A DNA stretch of 64,000 nt from Pedobacter aquatilis (GTDB taxonomy: Bacteria; Bacteroidota; Bacteroidia; Sphingobacteriales; Sphingobacteriaceae). Location: assembly GCF_030409415.1 (NCBI RefSeq), contig NZ_JAUFPW010000032.1, forward strand, positions 1 through 64,000. The letters run 5' to 3'. This document shows positions 9,401 through 18,600 of the stretch, one piece after another. The translations under genes were made by a program, and so were the position numbers. The notes beneath the pieces are model-generated. The model was not told the DNA's origin. It saw only the letters and a list, made by a program, of their open reading frames with translations, and searched no databases. Positions within the stretch are counted from its first letter, which is position 1; each line of letters starts with the position of its first letter.

Positions 9401-9493
9401 GGTCAGACCAAGGTGAGCACTCAATTAGAACGCCAGTTTACAGCATTAGAAGGCAGATTTAGCAGATACTTTGGTCAGCAACCTGCTGAATAA
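6452..9493 (+). CDS. DUF2723 / GT117 protein O-mannosyltransferase-like membrane protein, copy 2
   Basis: A 1,013-residue paralogue of the preceding gene, colinear from end to end. The shared motifs are SFWDCGEFIASA at the same position (Asp34, Glu37), HQPGAPL, EPRERDYAYVGSFYAF and GDNDTYPLWYIQE. Differences are spread along the whole length, densest in the extracytoplasmic loop around residues 340-480, which suggests an old duplication with possible change of acceptor or donor specificity. It has its own upstream AT-rich region (6288-6451) and its own terminator. The sugar donor is not evident from sequence. Confidence 0.9.
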   Translation: MNYSKVNNIVGWFCFLIATITYVLTLEPSVSFWDCGEFIASALKMQVVHQPGAPLFLMIQRFFGVFAFGDVTKVAYWMNIGSAIASAATILFLFWTITALAKKTLVKVGEEVSTANLYSIMGAGIVGALAYTFSDSFWFSAVESEVYAQSSLFTAIVFWGILKWESHADEPRADRWLLFIAYIMGLSIGIHLLNLLTIPAIAFIYYFKRADKVTTSGIFKTLVVGILILGVIQYGIIQYLVSFGASFDLFFVNTLGLGFGTGVLFFAVIVIGLLVWGIRYSIQHQKKLLNLGLISTVLIIFGYASFAMIIIRAKADPNLNNSAPKDAFSFLSYLNREQYGDRPLVFGPNYNSERIGVEQGKTIYRKGADKYEVAGKKSDYQYSDNTFLPRMYSDDQRHADFYKEWMHLDPSKKPNTADNVGFLFSYQIGYMYLRYFGWNFIGRQNDEQGQGSGFEGTSLSGIKPIDAIWHGNQTNLPPSTVDNKAYNRFFFLPLIIGLLGAIWHFQRNQKDAGVVGLLFFFTGIAIVLYLNQKPLEPRERDYAYVGSFYAFAIWIGLGVLALKEWLLKKLTPTTGAIAATVIGLFAAPIIMAQQGWDDHDRSTKLVAHDIAYDYLQSCAPNAIIFTYGDNDTYPLWYIQEVEKVRPDVRIVNLSLFDTDWYINGMKQKQNDSEPLPISMKESQFVQGERDVMPYDDYKIAGSVELKNVVDLLLSDSDEDKVAMQDGTKSNFLPTKNFKLTINPQEVISTGTVPAADAAKITPAMEWKFNKGYVTKGTLAMFDILAHNNWKRPIYFASTVPSEQYNGLDKYLYNEGLALRLLPLQADTTSGEERAELLNTPVLYKNVMDKFKWGNMKTAKYLDPQSADDTFIFTNIFSSLTGSLIKEGKVDEAKKVVNKYFEVMPDKFYGIRTVVVKYYMAENLYKLGENARANDILMKSGDYITKELNYLADISDSKSSLTGMQNIQTGLYYLDKMVKTSKALGQTKVSTQLERQFTALEGRFSRYFGQQPAE

Positions 9494-9515
9494 TTAATAA
9501 ATAAAAGGATTTTAT

Positions 9516-9550
9516 AAGCAGTTGCATGAATGTGTAACTGCTTTTTTTAT
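9516..9550 (+). terminator. Terminator after second GT117 gene
   Basis: AAGCAGTTGCA (9516-9526) pairs with TGTAACTGCTT (9533-9543) over 11 bases with one G-U, followed by TTTTTTTA. It lies 23 bp after the stop codon. Confidence 0.9.
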
Positions 9551-9566
9551 TTTCCCTCCCGTTATG

Positions 9567-9653
9567 TCGTCACCCTAAATTTATTTCAGGGTCTGCTTCT
9601 TAACACAAAACTTGCGAAGTTTCCAAACGAAACACTCAAGACTTCGTAAGTTT
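9567..9653. repeat. Two small palindromes in the 355-bp gap before accA
   Basis: The stretch 9494-9848 has no gene. Besides the two terminators it holds GTCGTCACCCTAAATTTATT followed by TCAGGGT (a short hairpin of the GTCAT-type repeat class) and a second hairpin, AAACTTGCGAAGT (9608-9620) with ACTTCGTAAGTTT (9641-9653). Both look like degenerate intergenic repeats. Confidence 0.45.
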
Positions 9654-9797
9654 TCGTGCTCTACAAACATCGTAATTCTACAAGATATTTACCGCTTTAG
9701 GATGCGGAAATAACCGGCGAAGTCCTCTTGAATACAATTCAAAAGCAATAAAAAAAAATGAAAATTCAGCACGACGACGTGTTATAAAAAATTACCC

Positions 9798-9828
9798 ACA
9801 AAAAAACCCGCTTAATTTAAGCAGGTTT
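9798..9828 (-). terminator. Terminator after accA
   Basis: On the minus strand AAACCTGCTTAA pairs with TTAAGCGGGTTT (one mismatch) and is followed by a T run (A run 9800-9806). It lies 20 bp beyond the accA stop. Confidence 0.85.
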
Positions 9829-9848
9829 AATATAATAATTAGTTAAAT

Positions 9849-10811
9849 TTATTCGTTTACAAGCCCCATTTCGCAGAACTTATTAATTCTCTGCTCAATT
9901 AGTTTATCAGTTTTAACTTTGCCTAAAGCAGCTAAATCTTTTAAAAGATAATCTTTAAGCGTTTGTCCCATTAACTCAGGATCTTGGTGTGCACCACCTA
10001 ATGGCTCTGGAATAATACCATCAATTAGCTTGTTGCCAAACATATCATCAGATGTTAATTTCAAACATTCTGCAGCCTTCTCTTTAAAATCCCAGCTTCT
10101 CCATAAAATAGATGAACAAGATTCTGGAGAGATAACAGAATACCAAGTATGTTCTAACATGTAAACCTTATCACCAATACCAATACCTAAAGCACCACCC
10201 GAAGCACCCTCGCCTACCACTACACAAATAATTGGCACACGTAAAACCGACATTTCAAGTAAGTTTCTGGCAATCGCTTCACCCTGACCACGTTCTTCTG
10301 CTTCTAAACCTGGGTAAGCACCCATCGTATCAATAAAAGAAACTACCGGTTTATTAAACTTTTCTGCCAAGCGCATTAAACGTAAAGCTTTACGGTAACC
10401 TTCCGGATTAGCCATACCGAAATTACGGAACTGGCGCTCTTTAGTGTTTTTACCTTTCTGGTGACCAATAACCATTACCGTTTGACCGTTAATCGTTGCA
10501 AAACCACCTATAATCGCTTTATCGTCTTTAACTGTTCTATCACCATGAAGTTCGATAAAATCATCGCAAATCATATTTATATAATCCAGTGTTTGTGGTC
10601 TATCAGGGTGGCGGCTCATTTGAACCTTATTCCAGCCGGTTAAATTTTTATATAAATTATTTGTGGTTTCATCTAATTTACCATCAAGTTCATCTAAAGT
10701 GGCAGACATATCTACCTTAGTCTTTTCGGCAACTTGCTTAACCTTTTCTATTTGCTGAACTAAATCGGCAATAGGTTTCTCAAAATCGAATGATGTTTTT
10801 ATTTGCTGCAT
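9849..10811 (-). CDS. accA: Acetyl-CoA carboxylase carboxyltransferase subunit alpha
   Basis: AccA with AccD transfers the carboxyl group from biotin to acetyl-CoA, giving malonyl-CoA, the first committed step of fatty acid synthesis. The 320 residues match the usual length. Visible signatures are [13 protein letters not shown], the FIELHGDR segment, [14 protein letters not shown], the [20 protein letters not shown] segment and [14 protein letters not shown], the oxyanion-hole glycines of the crotonase-like fold. A TATTTTTG box (10829-10822) lies only 10 bp before the start codon, so the leader could be very short. The accD, accB and accC genes are not nearby, which is common. Confidence 0.97.
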   Translation of the reverse strand: MQQIKTSFDFEKPIADLVQQIEKVKQVAEKTKVDMSATLDELDGKLDETTNNLYKNLTGWNKVQMSRHPDRPQTLDYINMICDDFIELHGDRTVKDDKAIIGGFATINGQTVMVIGHQKGKNTKERQFRNFGMANPEGYRKALRLMRLAEKFNKPVVSFIDTMGAYPGLEAEERGQGEAIARNLLEMSVLRVPIICVVVGEGASGGALGIGIGDKVYMLEHTWYSVISPESCSSILWRSWDFKEKAAECLKLTSDDMFGNKLIDGIIPEPLGGAHQDPELMGQTLKDYLLKDLAALGKVKTDKLIEQRINKFCEMGLVNE

Positions 10812-10881
10812 AATTGGACAGCAAAAATAAGTATTTATTTTTAGTTTGCTACAGTTAGTGTTTTATTAACACTTAAAAAAA

Positions 10882-11745
10882 TTATTTCAAAGGCAGCATA
10901 AAGCTCGAATTTCCGCCAGCCTGCGTTGTCGGCAGCTTACCGTCCCACTTTTGAATCCATTGTTGTTGAACCAATAATGGTGTTAAAGATTGTTGCCTCA
11001 ATTTATTCGCCTCAGATTCCGCTTTGGCACGTACCAATAAAGCCTGGGCTTCACCAGTTGCGGTTGCAACCTTAACTTTTGCTTCTGCATCGGCCTGTTT
11101 TGCCTGATTTTCTGCCTTTAAACGAGCTTGTATTGATGCATTTTTTTCATCAATCATTTGTCTTAAACTTTCCGGAGGTGTAATTGCAGAGGTTAACTGA
11201 TCATACACGAAACCATCTTTACTCAGGTTTTTGGTTAAAATCATCTGAATTCTATCCTCAAAACGTTCGCGATTACTCATAACCGAATCAGAACTGAAAG
11301 AGTTGGCTACAATTCGGTAAGCATCATAAATGGTGTTACGCATAAATTGCTGCTCAATTTCGGCCAGCGGTTTACGGTATTGTCTGTAAATCTGTGGAAC
11401 CATAGTAGAGTTTACATGGTAGTTTAACTTTGGGTCTACCTTAAATTCGGCGGCATCTTTTGTAGTTACTACAAAAGGCTCATAATCTACAGATTGCGTG
11501 TAAGTTGGGAACTCCACAATCTTGGTTGTCCAGGTATTGTACCAAACCCTACCGGTAACAATTGTAATGTTGTCAACGCCACGGTCTGAGCCATATAAAT
11601 TAATTTTGATGCCTACATTTCCGGCATCAATGTTCTCGTAAGTAAAAGGTTGGATGGCATAAATAATTATTAATCCAATAAAAATTGAGCCATATCTAAT
11701 AATTCTTTTAATAAGCGTTCCTCTTGCGGTTGCTTCGTATTCCAT
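10882..11745 (-). CDS. SPFH/prohibitin-family membrane-anchored protein
   Basis: A 287-residue protein with one N-terminal membrane span (about 15-30, IRYGSIFIGLIIIYAIQPF) followed by a band 7/SPFH domain starting ENIDAGNVGIKINLYG. A long charged, Ala/Lys/Gln-rich helix follows (about 200-255, ARLKAENQAKQADAEAKVKV), the usual oligomerising coiled coil of prohibitin-like rings. Such proteins scaffold membrane microdomains or hold FtsH-type proteases; the exact role here is unknown. A 57-residue membrane protein gene sits 5 bp upstream and is probably co-transcribed. Confidence 0.88.
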   Translation of the reverse strand: MEYEATARGTLIKRIIRYGSIFIGLIIIYAIQPFTYENIDAGNVGIKINLYGSDRGVDNITIVTGRVWYNTWTTKIVEFPTYTQSVDYEPFVVTTKDAAEFKVDPKLNYHVNSTMVPQIYRQYRKPLAEIEQQFMRNTIYDAYRIVANSFSSDSVMSNRERFEDRIQMILTKNLSKDGFVYDQLTSAITPPESLRQMIDEKNASIQARLKAENQAKQADAEAKVKVATATGEAQALLVRAKAESEANKLRQQSLTPLLVQQQWIQKWDGKLPTTQAGGNSSFMLPLK

Positions 11746-11750
11746 GAGCG

Positions 11751-11924
11751 TTAAAGTTTTTTAAATAGTTTGTTGATAGGAAAATATAAAATTACAAATG
11801 CAACAATAATTACAAATACCCCAAAGTAAACCTTCAAATTAGATGGTTGGCTAATATAATTTACCCCAAAGCTGATTAATATTATTGCAGCAATTATGCA
11901 GATTAGATTGAGAACGAGTTTCAT
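11751..11924 (-). CDS. Small two-span membrane protein upstream of SPFH gene
   Basis: A 57-residue protein starting MKLVLNLICIIAAIILISFG with two predicted membrane spans (about 3-20 and 29-47) and a basic C-terminus (FPINKLFKKL). The start at 11924 is preferred over an upstream ATG at 11972 because CAGGTAAC precedes it and the extra 16 residues look non-native. The stop is 5 bp from the SPFH start, so the two are probably one operon and this may be a partner of the SPFH ring. No family recognised. Confidence 0.55.
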   Translation of the reverse strand: MKLVLNLICIIAAIILISFGVNYISQPSNLKVYFGVFVIIVAFVILYFPINKLFKKL

Positions 11925-12048
11925 TGTTACCTGATTTTTTAGAAAAATAGAAATAATTACAGAAACTTTCAAGTATCTTTTTTTTGAAAAGCTACTTTAG
12001 TAATGCTATGGAGGGATTTGTCCTGCTATTCGCTATATCTATTGTGCT

Positions 12049-12073
12049 TCCTTCGACTACGCTCAGGATGACA
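12049..12073. repeat. Single arm of a GACGCTCAGGATGACA-type hairpin
   Basis: CCTTCGACTACGCTCAGGAT followed by GACAAC is one arm of a palindrome type widespread in Bacteroidetes intergenic DNA; the pairing arm is absent here. It lies in the gene-free stretch 11973-12391. Confidence 0.55.
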
Positions 12074-12160
12074 ACACAAAAGGATAGCGCTACTATCAGG
12101 TTTAGATACTCCGGTTTATACAAATATGGAGGGTTTTCCGTGCAGATGCCAATGTTAAAG

Positions 12161-12250
12161 AGCCATGATTGTAGCGGAAATACTTTTTGTTGCGGCAATC
12201 GTCAAGTTTTGTGTGACAATGACAAAAAGATTGAAGCGCAAAGCAGGACT
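12161..12250. repeat. Interspersed AGCC/AGCGGAAA element, copy 2
   Basis: The left end AGCCATGATTGTAGCGGAAA and the right end GATTGAAGCGCAAAGCAGGA match the design of copy 1 at 166-312. The inner strands TACTTTTTGT and ACAAAAAGAT can pair. This copy has a short middle and no nested hairpin. Short open frames seen here on both strands are products of the repeats. Confidence 0.5.
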
Positions 12251-12310
12251 AACGATTGATAGTTGTACTGTCTTTGCGCTTCAAATAATATTAAGCTTTA
12301 AAATTTTTCT

Positions 12311-12339
12311 CGCAGATTTTCGCAGATAAAAACGCAGAT
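12311..12339. repeat. Triple CGCAGAT repeat
   Basis: CGCAGAT occurs at 12311, 12321 and 12333 (CGCAGATTTTCGCAGATAAA then AACGCAGAT). Clusters of this short unit recur in Bacteroidetes intergenic DNA. Its role is unknown. Confidence 0.5.
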
Positions 12340-12391
12340 TTAAAAAGATTGAATGTTATAAACTTTAATCCTTAAATCCATTAAATCTTGA

Positions 12392-13951
12392 CTAAAATTT
12401 AGCCGCTTCGCCTGCTTTTGGTAATGCTTTCTTTATAAACTCACGAATATGTTCATTAGAAGTTTTTAAGTCATCTTTACGTAGATACATCATGTGTCCG
12501 CTTCTATAGCCTTGCCAACTCATTCTATCTTGCAATTTGCCCGCAGCATCTAACTGCCACATGCTGTATTTTGCATTGAAATAATCGCAAGCACCATCAT
12601 AATAACCAGACTGAACCAGCAAATGTAAGTAAGGGTTTTGTGCCATCGCCTGACGTAAATTATCGCCGGTTCTGTCGCCAGAATTATCCCATGGGTGCAC
12701 GGAGCCGAACATATTATACTTTAAATCGGTTTTATAATTCAACTCATTTCTCAGATACATATTTATAGCCGGCGTAAAAGAATGCAACCACGAAGTTAAT
12801 TCTGCATTATAATCCGGACCATCACCAGCCGCCATTTTATCGATGCCCTTGTAACGAGAATCCAATCGACCAACGGTGAAACCTTTATCCCTTAAAAGTT
12901 CTTTCCAGAAAAAATTGGTTGGCACATTAAGGTTGTAATCGATAAAAACCTTTTCAGAAATACCTGAGTAACGAGCCATTTTAGCAGCGATTGCCTTTTT
13001 CTTTTCGACACTTAACATAGCACCCTGCGAAATTGCCGGAATCACTTCATTTATGGTAAACTGCTCCACTTCGGGAAGCATTGCCGTTAAATCTTTTGAT
13101 TGTAAATCAGTAGCTAATGCTTTGTGATACCAGGCGGTTGCGGCAAAATAAGGTAACCGCAAAGCCGCATCAACCGGGCCACCACGTTCTATACCTAATT
13201 CAGTTGGCGAAACCAAAACAACGCCGTTTAAGTACATCCATTGGTTATTTTGCAATTCTAAAGCCAAGCCCGAAACACGAGTTGTTCCGTAACTCTCACC
13301 AATTAAAAATTTAGGCGATGCCCAGCGATTATTTCTGGTAACGAAAGTATTAATCCATTCTGCCAAATATTTAATATCAGCACGAACACCAAAAAATTTA
13401 CTTCCCGGAATATCTTTGCTAACGGCTCTCGAATAACCTGTGTTTACCGGGTCGATATAAACGATATCGGCAACATCCAAAATAGAATAAGGATTTTCTT
13501 TGTAGCCATAAGGTTGTACGGGATAACCTTCATCATCAATATTTAAAACCACCGGACCAGTGTAAGCGATGTGCATCCAAACAGAGGCAGAACCCGGACC
13601 GCCATTAAAAGAAATAACTAAAGGCCTTTTATCGCGATTTTGAATATCACTTCTTTCATAATAAGTATAAAATAATCCGGCAATAGCTTTACCATCTTCA
13701 TCCCAAACGGGCAAAGTACCAGTTGTAGCTTTATAAGGTACTGATTTGCCGCTGATATTTACACTGTGATTGGTTACAACTGAACTTTCTACCTTAATGG
13801 TTCTTTCGGTTCCTGTGGGTTTGGGTTCTTCTTTAAGGGTAATTTGAGATGTTGTTGTAGTTTCTTTTGCAGGAGTTCTTCTGGGCGCTTGCTGAGCGCT
13901 AACAAAAAAGCTTGTAAGCAAACATGCCGATAGTATAAATTTGAATTTCAT
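12392..13951 (-). CDS. Secreted S10-family serine carboxypeptidase-like peptidase
   Basis: A 519-residue protein with a signal peptide (cleavage after VSAQ, about residue 20). It has the alpha/beta-hydrolase features of family S10: oxyanion segment SFNGGPGSAS (NGGPG at 116-120), nucleophile elbow GESYG with Ser220, and C-terminal YYDGACDYF and SGHMMYL segments that would supply the Asp and His. S10 enzymes are carboxypeptidases active at acid pH in eukaryotes; bacterial members are periplasmic or secreted and less well characterised, so the substrate is open. A Thr/Lys/Pro-rich linker (about 21-55) follows the signal. It is a single gene with no clear operon partner. Confidence 0.88.
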   Translation of the reverse strand: MKFKFILSACLLTSFFVSAQQAPRRTPAKETTTTSQITLKEEPKPTGTERTIKVESSVVTNHSVNISGKSVPYKATTGTLPVWDEDGKAIAGLFYTYYERSDIQNRDKRPLVISFNGGPGSASVWMHIAYTGPVVLNIDDEGYPVQPYGYKENPYSILDVADIVYIDPVNTGYSRAVSKDIPGSKFFGVRADIKYLAEWINTFVTRNNRWASPKFLIGESYGTTRVSGLALELQNNQWMYLNGVVLVSPTELGIERGGPVDAALRLPYFAATAWYHKALATDLQSKDLTAMLPEVEQFTINEVIPAISQGAMLSVEKKKAIAAKMARYSGISEKVFIDYNLNVPTNFFWKELLRDKGFTVGRLDSRYKGIDKMAAGDGPDYNAELTSWLHSFTPAINMYLRNELNYKTDLKYNMFGSVHPWDNSGDRTGDNLRQAMAQNPYLHLLVQSGYYDGACDYFNAKYSMWQLDAAGKLQDRMSWQGYRSGHMMYLRKDDLKTSNEHIREFIKKALPKAGEAAKF

Positions 13952-14025
13952 TTAAAGTTTGGTTTGAACCATAAATATCAAACTAAAGCTTTTGCTATTC
14001 AAAAAAACATTGAAAATGTTACTAT

Positions 14026-14056
14026 AAAAAACGGCTCTGCTATTCACAGAACCGTT
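14026..14056 (-). terminator. Terminator of the ECF/FecR/SusC/SusD unit
   Basis: AACGGCTCTG (14030-14039) pairs with CAGAACCGTT (14047-14056) over 10 bases with one G-U, followed on the minus strand by a T run. It lies 25 bp beyond the SusD stop. Confidence 0.85.
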
Positions 14057-14080
14057 CATTGAGATACTTAGATGTTGAAA

Positions 14081-15661
14081 TTACTTATCCCACCAAACCC
14101 TTCCAACAAGCTTATCGCCACCTGGAACCGCTGCCGAAGCCGCTTTATAGTTTGCCGCATTAGATACACCTTCTGCCAAAGGGTAAGGAAAACGACGAGG
14201 AATTGAGCCGCCAGTGTTCGTATTTGGATATACAATTGGCACCAAAGCAGGTAATCCTGTTCTTCTCCAGCTTGCCCATGTTTCGTAAAAATCTAACATG
14301 GTGATGGTATGCGCCCAATATTGAGTAGCAATCATATCTAATCCGTTTGCTGCAACATAAGGATGTGCAATTAAATAAGCTGCTGCATCACTAGCATTTA
14401 CAGCCATTGCCGCATCATACTGAGAAAGGAATGTCATTGCCGAGGTTACACCTGCATTGTAGTGCGTAGCGGCCGAACCACCGATATTGAAACGTTGCGC
14501 AGCTTCGGCCCAAAGTAATTCACTTTCTGCATACGTTAAAATAAATGTATTACCATCTCTTTTTAACATGCCCGGGTGTGGAGAAGAATAATCTGTAAAA
14601 TCAGTATAAGAAGCATCCTGACGAACATCTCTACCTGCAATACCGCTCAAATCTTTACCATTTGGCATACCTTTTTGTACGGATGCTGTAGTTATAAAAT
14701 TAGGGTTTTGCGTTTTGCTACCATCAGTTAAATACAATTTGGTTACGGCAATTTTGCTTAAACGTGGGTCGTTATTGCTCTTTAAGAAATTAATAAAGGT
14801 ATTACTCCATCTGGTGTAGTAGTTTTCCTGACCACCATCTCCTAATAAAACCTGTGCATTTCTGTTTTGCGTAACTCGTCCACCATTTGCATCATGTTTA
14901 AAAATTGCATTATCACCTTCGCTGGTCATTGTTTTACCAACTGCTTTTGTAATGTAGGTTTGTGCAAGTGTTGCATCGGCCTTAGTTAAGCGCATCGCCA
15001 TGCGTAACATTAGGCTATTGCCAAAACGCTTCCATTTCGCAACATCACCGCCAAAAACCAAATCGCCGCTTACCACATCTCCAGAGGCATTTAATGCTGT
15101 AGAAGCTTCATCAACTTCTTTCAATAAATCTGTATAAATAGCTTGTTGCGAATCATATTTTGGGTATAAAATTGCAGAATAATAACCTTTTCCTGCATCA
15201 GAATAAGGAATATCGCCATACAAATCGGTTAATCTTTCAAAAATTAAAGCTCTCCAGATTCTGCCCATATTATAAACATTGTTATACTGTGCTTTACCTC
15301 TAGTAAACTCAACCAAATCAACAGCATATTTTACCTGATCTGGATAAGCTTTTTCCCAATAAGCAGCAGTGTAGCCTTCGTTCAACATGTATTTATCTCC
15401 CGCCCAATAGCCAATTACAGATGACATGCCTTGCATCATTGTTGCAGCATAAATTAAGTTCCCTCTCCAAGTTTCGTAGGCGAAATCGGTGCTGCCTGTA
15501 TATGTTAGTTGTGCGGTAGATAGAAGGTAATTTGGATTATATTGCTCCTGACTTACCGAAACCGGGTCGGTATTAATTTTCTCGAAGTCTTTTGTACACC
15601 CAGATATCAGTAGTAAACCAGATAATAAAAGTGGTACGTATAATTTTATGATCGTTTTCAT
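14081..15661 (-). CDS. SusD/RagB-family outer-membrane lipoprotein
   Basis: A surface lipoprotein that caps a SusC-type TonB-dependent channel and binds its substrate. The start at 15661 gives a lipoprotein signal with lipobox LLISGCT; an upstream GTG at 15694 overlaps the SusC stop and is less likely. Tetratricopeptide-like helices are spread through the protein (MGRIWRALIFERLTDLYGDI, ESELLWAEAAQRFNIGG), and the C-terminus has the usual RVWWDK ending. It resembles the SusD-like group paired with peptide or unknown-nutrient receptors rather than the starch type. It lies 19 bp downstream of its SusC partner and ends the unit. Confidence 0.9.
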   Translation of the reverse strand: MKTIIKLYVPLLLSGLLLISGCTKDFEKINTDPVSVSQEQYNPNYLLSTAQLTYTGSTDFAYETWRGNLIYAATMMQGMSSVIGYWAGDKYMLNEGYTAAYWEKAYPDQVKYAVDLVEFTRGKAQYNNVYNMGRIWRALIFERLTDLYGDIPYSDAGKGYYSAILYPKYDSQQAIYTDLLKEVDEASTALNASGDVVSGDLVFGGDVAKWKRFGNSLMLRMAMRLTKADATLAQTYITKAVGKTMTSEGDNAIFKHDANGGRVTQNRNAQVLLGDGGQENYYTRWSNTFINFLKSNNDPRLSKIAVTKLYLTDGSKTQNPNFITTASVQKGMPNGKDLSGIAGRDVRQDASYTDFTDYSSPHPGMLKRDGNTFILTYAESELLWAEAAQRFNIGGSAATHYNAGVTSAMTFLSQYDAAMAVNASDAAAYLIAHPYVAANGLDMIATQYWAHTITMLDFYETWASWRRTGLPALVPIVYPNTNTGGSIPRRFPYPLAEGVSNAANYKAASAAVPGGDKLVGRVWWDK

Positions 15662-15680
15662 TTTCAATTCGTTTAGATGA

Positions 15681-18600
15681 TTATAACTTAACACTTAAAT
15701 TCAAACCGTAAGTACGTACAGGAGGTACACCACCTAGCTCCATACCTGGAATGGTTGCATTATAACTAGATTCAGGGTCGATATTATCCGTTCTTTTCAT
15801 TAGGATAAATAAGTTACGTCCGACAAAACTTACGTTTAATCCTTTAATTTTGTTGTTAAACATTTTTGCCGGGAAGTTATAACCAAGTATTACTTGTCTG
15901 AATTTGATAAAACTTGCATCCTGAACGAATTGCTTTGAAACATTGTTAGCGTAAGTGCTGTAATAATTAGCAGCATTTACCCCCAAAGCATCACGATTTT
16001 CGAGTGTTGCCTGATGTAAGCCAAAAATATAACCGTAGTAATCTGTTGCAGAAAAGATTTTTCCGCCCCATTTCCCATCAATTAAGAAAGATAGATTTAC
16101 ACCTTTGTAATTGAATTCGTTGTTCCAACCTGCAGCCCATTTATTATATGCTGAACCATAAGCTTTTAACTCTCCTCTTTGTGGTGCGCCATTTGCATCT
16201 TTAATGATATTACCGCTTGCATCATATAAGAAATCATAAGCCATAACCTGTGCAATAGCTTTCCCCTCCAAATTTTGTAAGAAACCAACATTACTTCTAG
16301 AGGTTGCTAATAACTGAGAAGCCGTTCCAGGCGCAAGAGTGATTACCTTATTATCATTATATGAACCATTTACGCTTGAAGTCCAACTGAAATCCTCATT
16401 CTTTAAAACTACACCAGAAACTAAAGCTTCAATACCCTTATTTCTGAGCTCGCCAATGTTTAAAACGGCACCGCTATAACCTGTTGTAGTAGAAGTTGGA
16501 ACAGGCAGAATCTCATCAGTAGATTTTTTATTATACCAAGTGAAATCCAAACTTAACCTATCCTTAAAAAATTTCATTTCAGTACCAATTTCTAACTCCG
16601 TTGCTTTTGAAGCTCTTAAAGAGGAGTTTGGAATAGAACCATTAACAATGTTCCCTAACGGATTATTATTGATGGATTCGCTACGTAAATTGTAATAAAG
16701 TTGCGTTTGGAAAGGAATAGTTGCTTGCCCAACCATTGCATAACCTGCTCTTAATTTACCAAAGCTTAAAAAAGATGGTTTCCATAGTTCAGAAAACACG
16801 AATGAACCACTAACTGCAGGATAAATTACGTTAAGCTTATTATCTTTACCTGGCGTAGCAAGTGTTGAGAACCAGTCTGAACGTGCACTACCTGTTAAAT
16901 ATAAAACATCTTTATAAGCAAGTTCTAAAGTTCCATAAACTGATTGTGTTTCCTGATCTTGCTTATAAGCTGAAACCGATTTGCCACCTGTATTAGCTAA
17001 AGTATAAATACCGAATAACTGGAAGGATGCACCTCCATTGGTAACCGCTTCGCTTTTTGTACGACGATAACTTGCGCCAATGTTTGGTGTAATGGAGAAA
17101 TCATTAACCTTAAAAGATTTACCAATTAAACCATCAACATTAATATCGGAGAATTTACTGTTTTGTTCGGTATAACCGCCATCTGCATCATAAGCTGTAC
17201 CAGAAGGCGTAACCGCGATGTAGCTATCATTATATGAATCTCTACCAGCCCTACCTTGTAAAAACAAACCATTATCAAAAGTATATTTAGCACTGAATGA
17301 GCTTAATAAACGTTCTCTTTTGGTATTATGAATAAAATCATTTGCCGCAAACCATGGGTTTGTTGCATAAGGATTACCAGTATTGTAAGAAAGTTCATTT
17401 CCATTAGGTAATTTACCTGGCTGTAAGGTAGAAATATTTACACTTGTTGGTAAAAATGCAGCATTATAGTTTGCATTACCAGCGCCATCTGAAAGCATCG
17501 GCCTGTTTTTGGCTTGCTCTAAGATATAATTTACACGAGCATCAATAACCAAGTTTTTGATTGGATCAAATGTTCCTGATAAGGTAAAGTTTTGTCTATC
17601 TAATCCAGAGTTTGGCACAACAGACTTATTTGTTAAATCGCTGCCTGATAAACGAATAACACCACCAGTAAACGATTTATTTAAGGCAAGTGTGTTAGTC
17701 CAGCTTCCTCCGGTTCTGTAAAAATCTTCAATATTATTTTCCTGTGCAGTGTACGGTCTGTTTACACCATCAAATTGGATTACGCTACTGCCATCTAATC
17801 TGGCACCCCAGCTAGAACTCCCGGTTGAAGCCGCAGCTAATTGTGTAGTCGGTTTTAATCCATTTACACCCTGACCATAAACATATTGCCAGTTTGTTCT
17901 GTCCATTACCTGTTCGGCAACATAATTACTACTAAATTCTATGCTGTTTCCTTTTCCACTCTTAGTTGTAATTAAAATTACACCTGCTTTTGCTCTATTA
18001 CCATATAGCGCAGATGCTGCTGCACCTTTTAGAACAGAAATACTTTCAATATCATCTGGGTTTAAGTTACTTATTGCATCACCTAAATCGGGTGCATTAT
18101 CATACTGTCCACCATTATTACCAATTCCTATTGTGCTTCCAAATCCAACCGGCGCACTTTCCATCGGGATACCGTTTACCACATATAATGGCTGACTTGA
18201 TGAGCCTAAACTAGAAACGCCACGAATGGTTACGTTAGTTGCAGCACCAGCACCGCCCGATGTTCCGGCAATATCTAAACCAGCAACTTTACCAACTAAT
18301 GAATTCGTGATGTTATTTTCACGAGCTTGCGTTAAGGTTTCGCCACCAACTTGTGTTACTGAATAGCCTAAAGCCCTTCTTTCTTTTTTGATGCCTAATG
18401 CTGTAACCACAACATCAGTAAGCTGCTTTGTATCTTCAGCTAAAACTATGTCAATGTTGGTTTGATTACTTACAGAGATTTCTTTTGTTTGAAAACCTGC
18501 GTAAGAAATAACTAAAACTGAATTTTCAGGAGCATTCAAAGCAAATTTGCCATTAACATCTGTTGATGTACCAATGGCCGTTCCTTTTACCCTTACTGTG

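Noticed and set aside
11984..12259. Open frames of about 70-90 codons on both strands in the 419-bp gap before the S10 peptidase gene
   Set aside because: They are made of dispersed repeats (12049-12073, 12161-12250) and have no protein-like composition.
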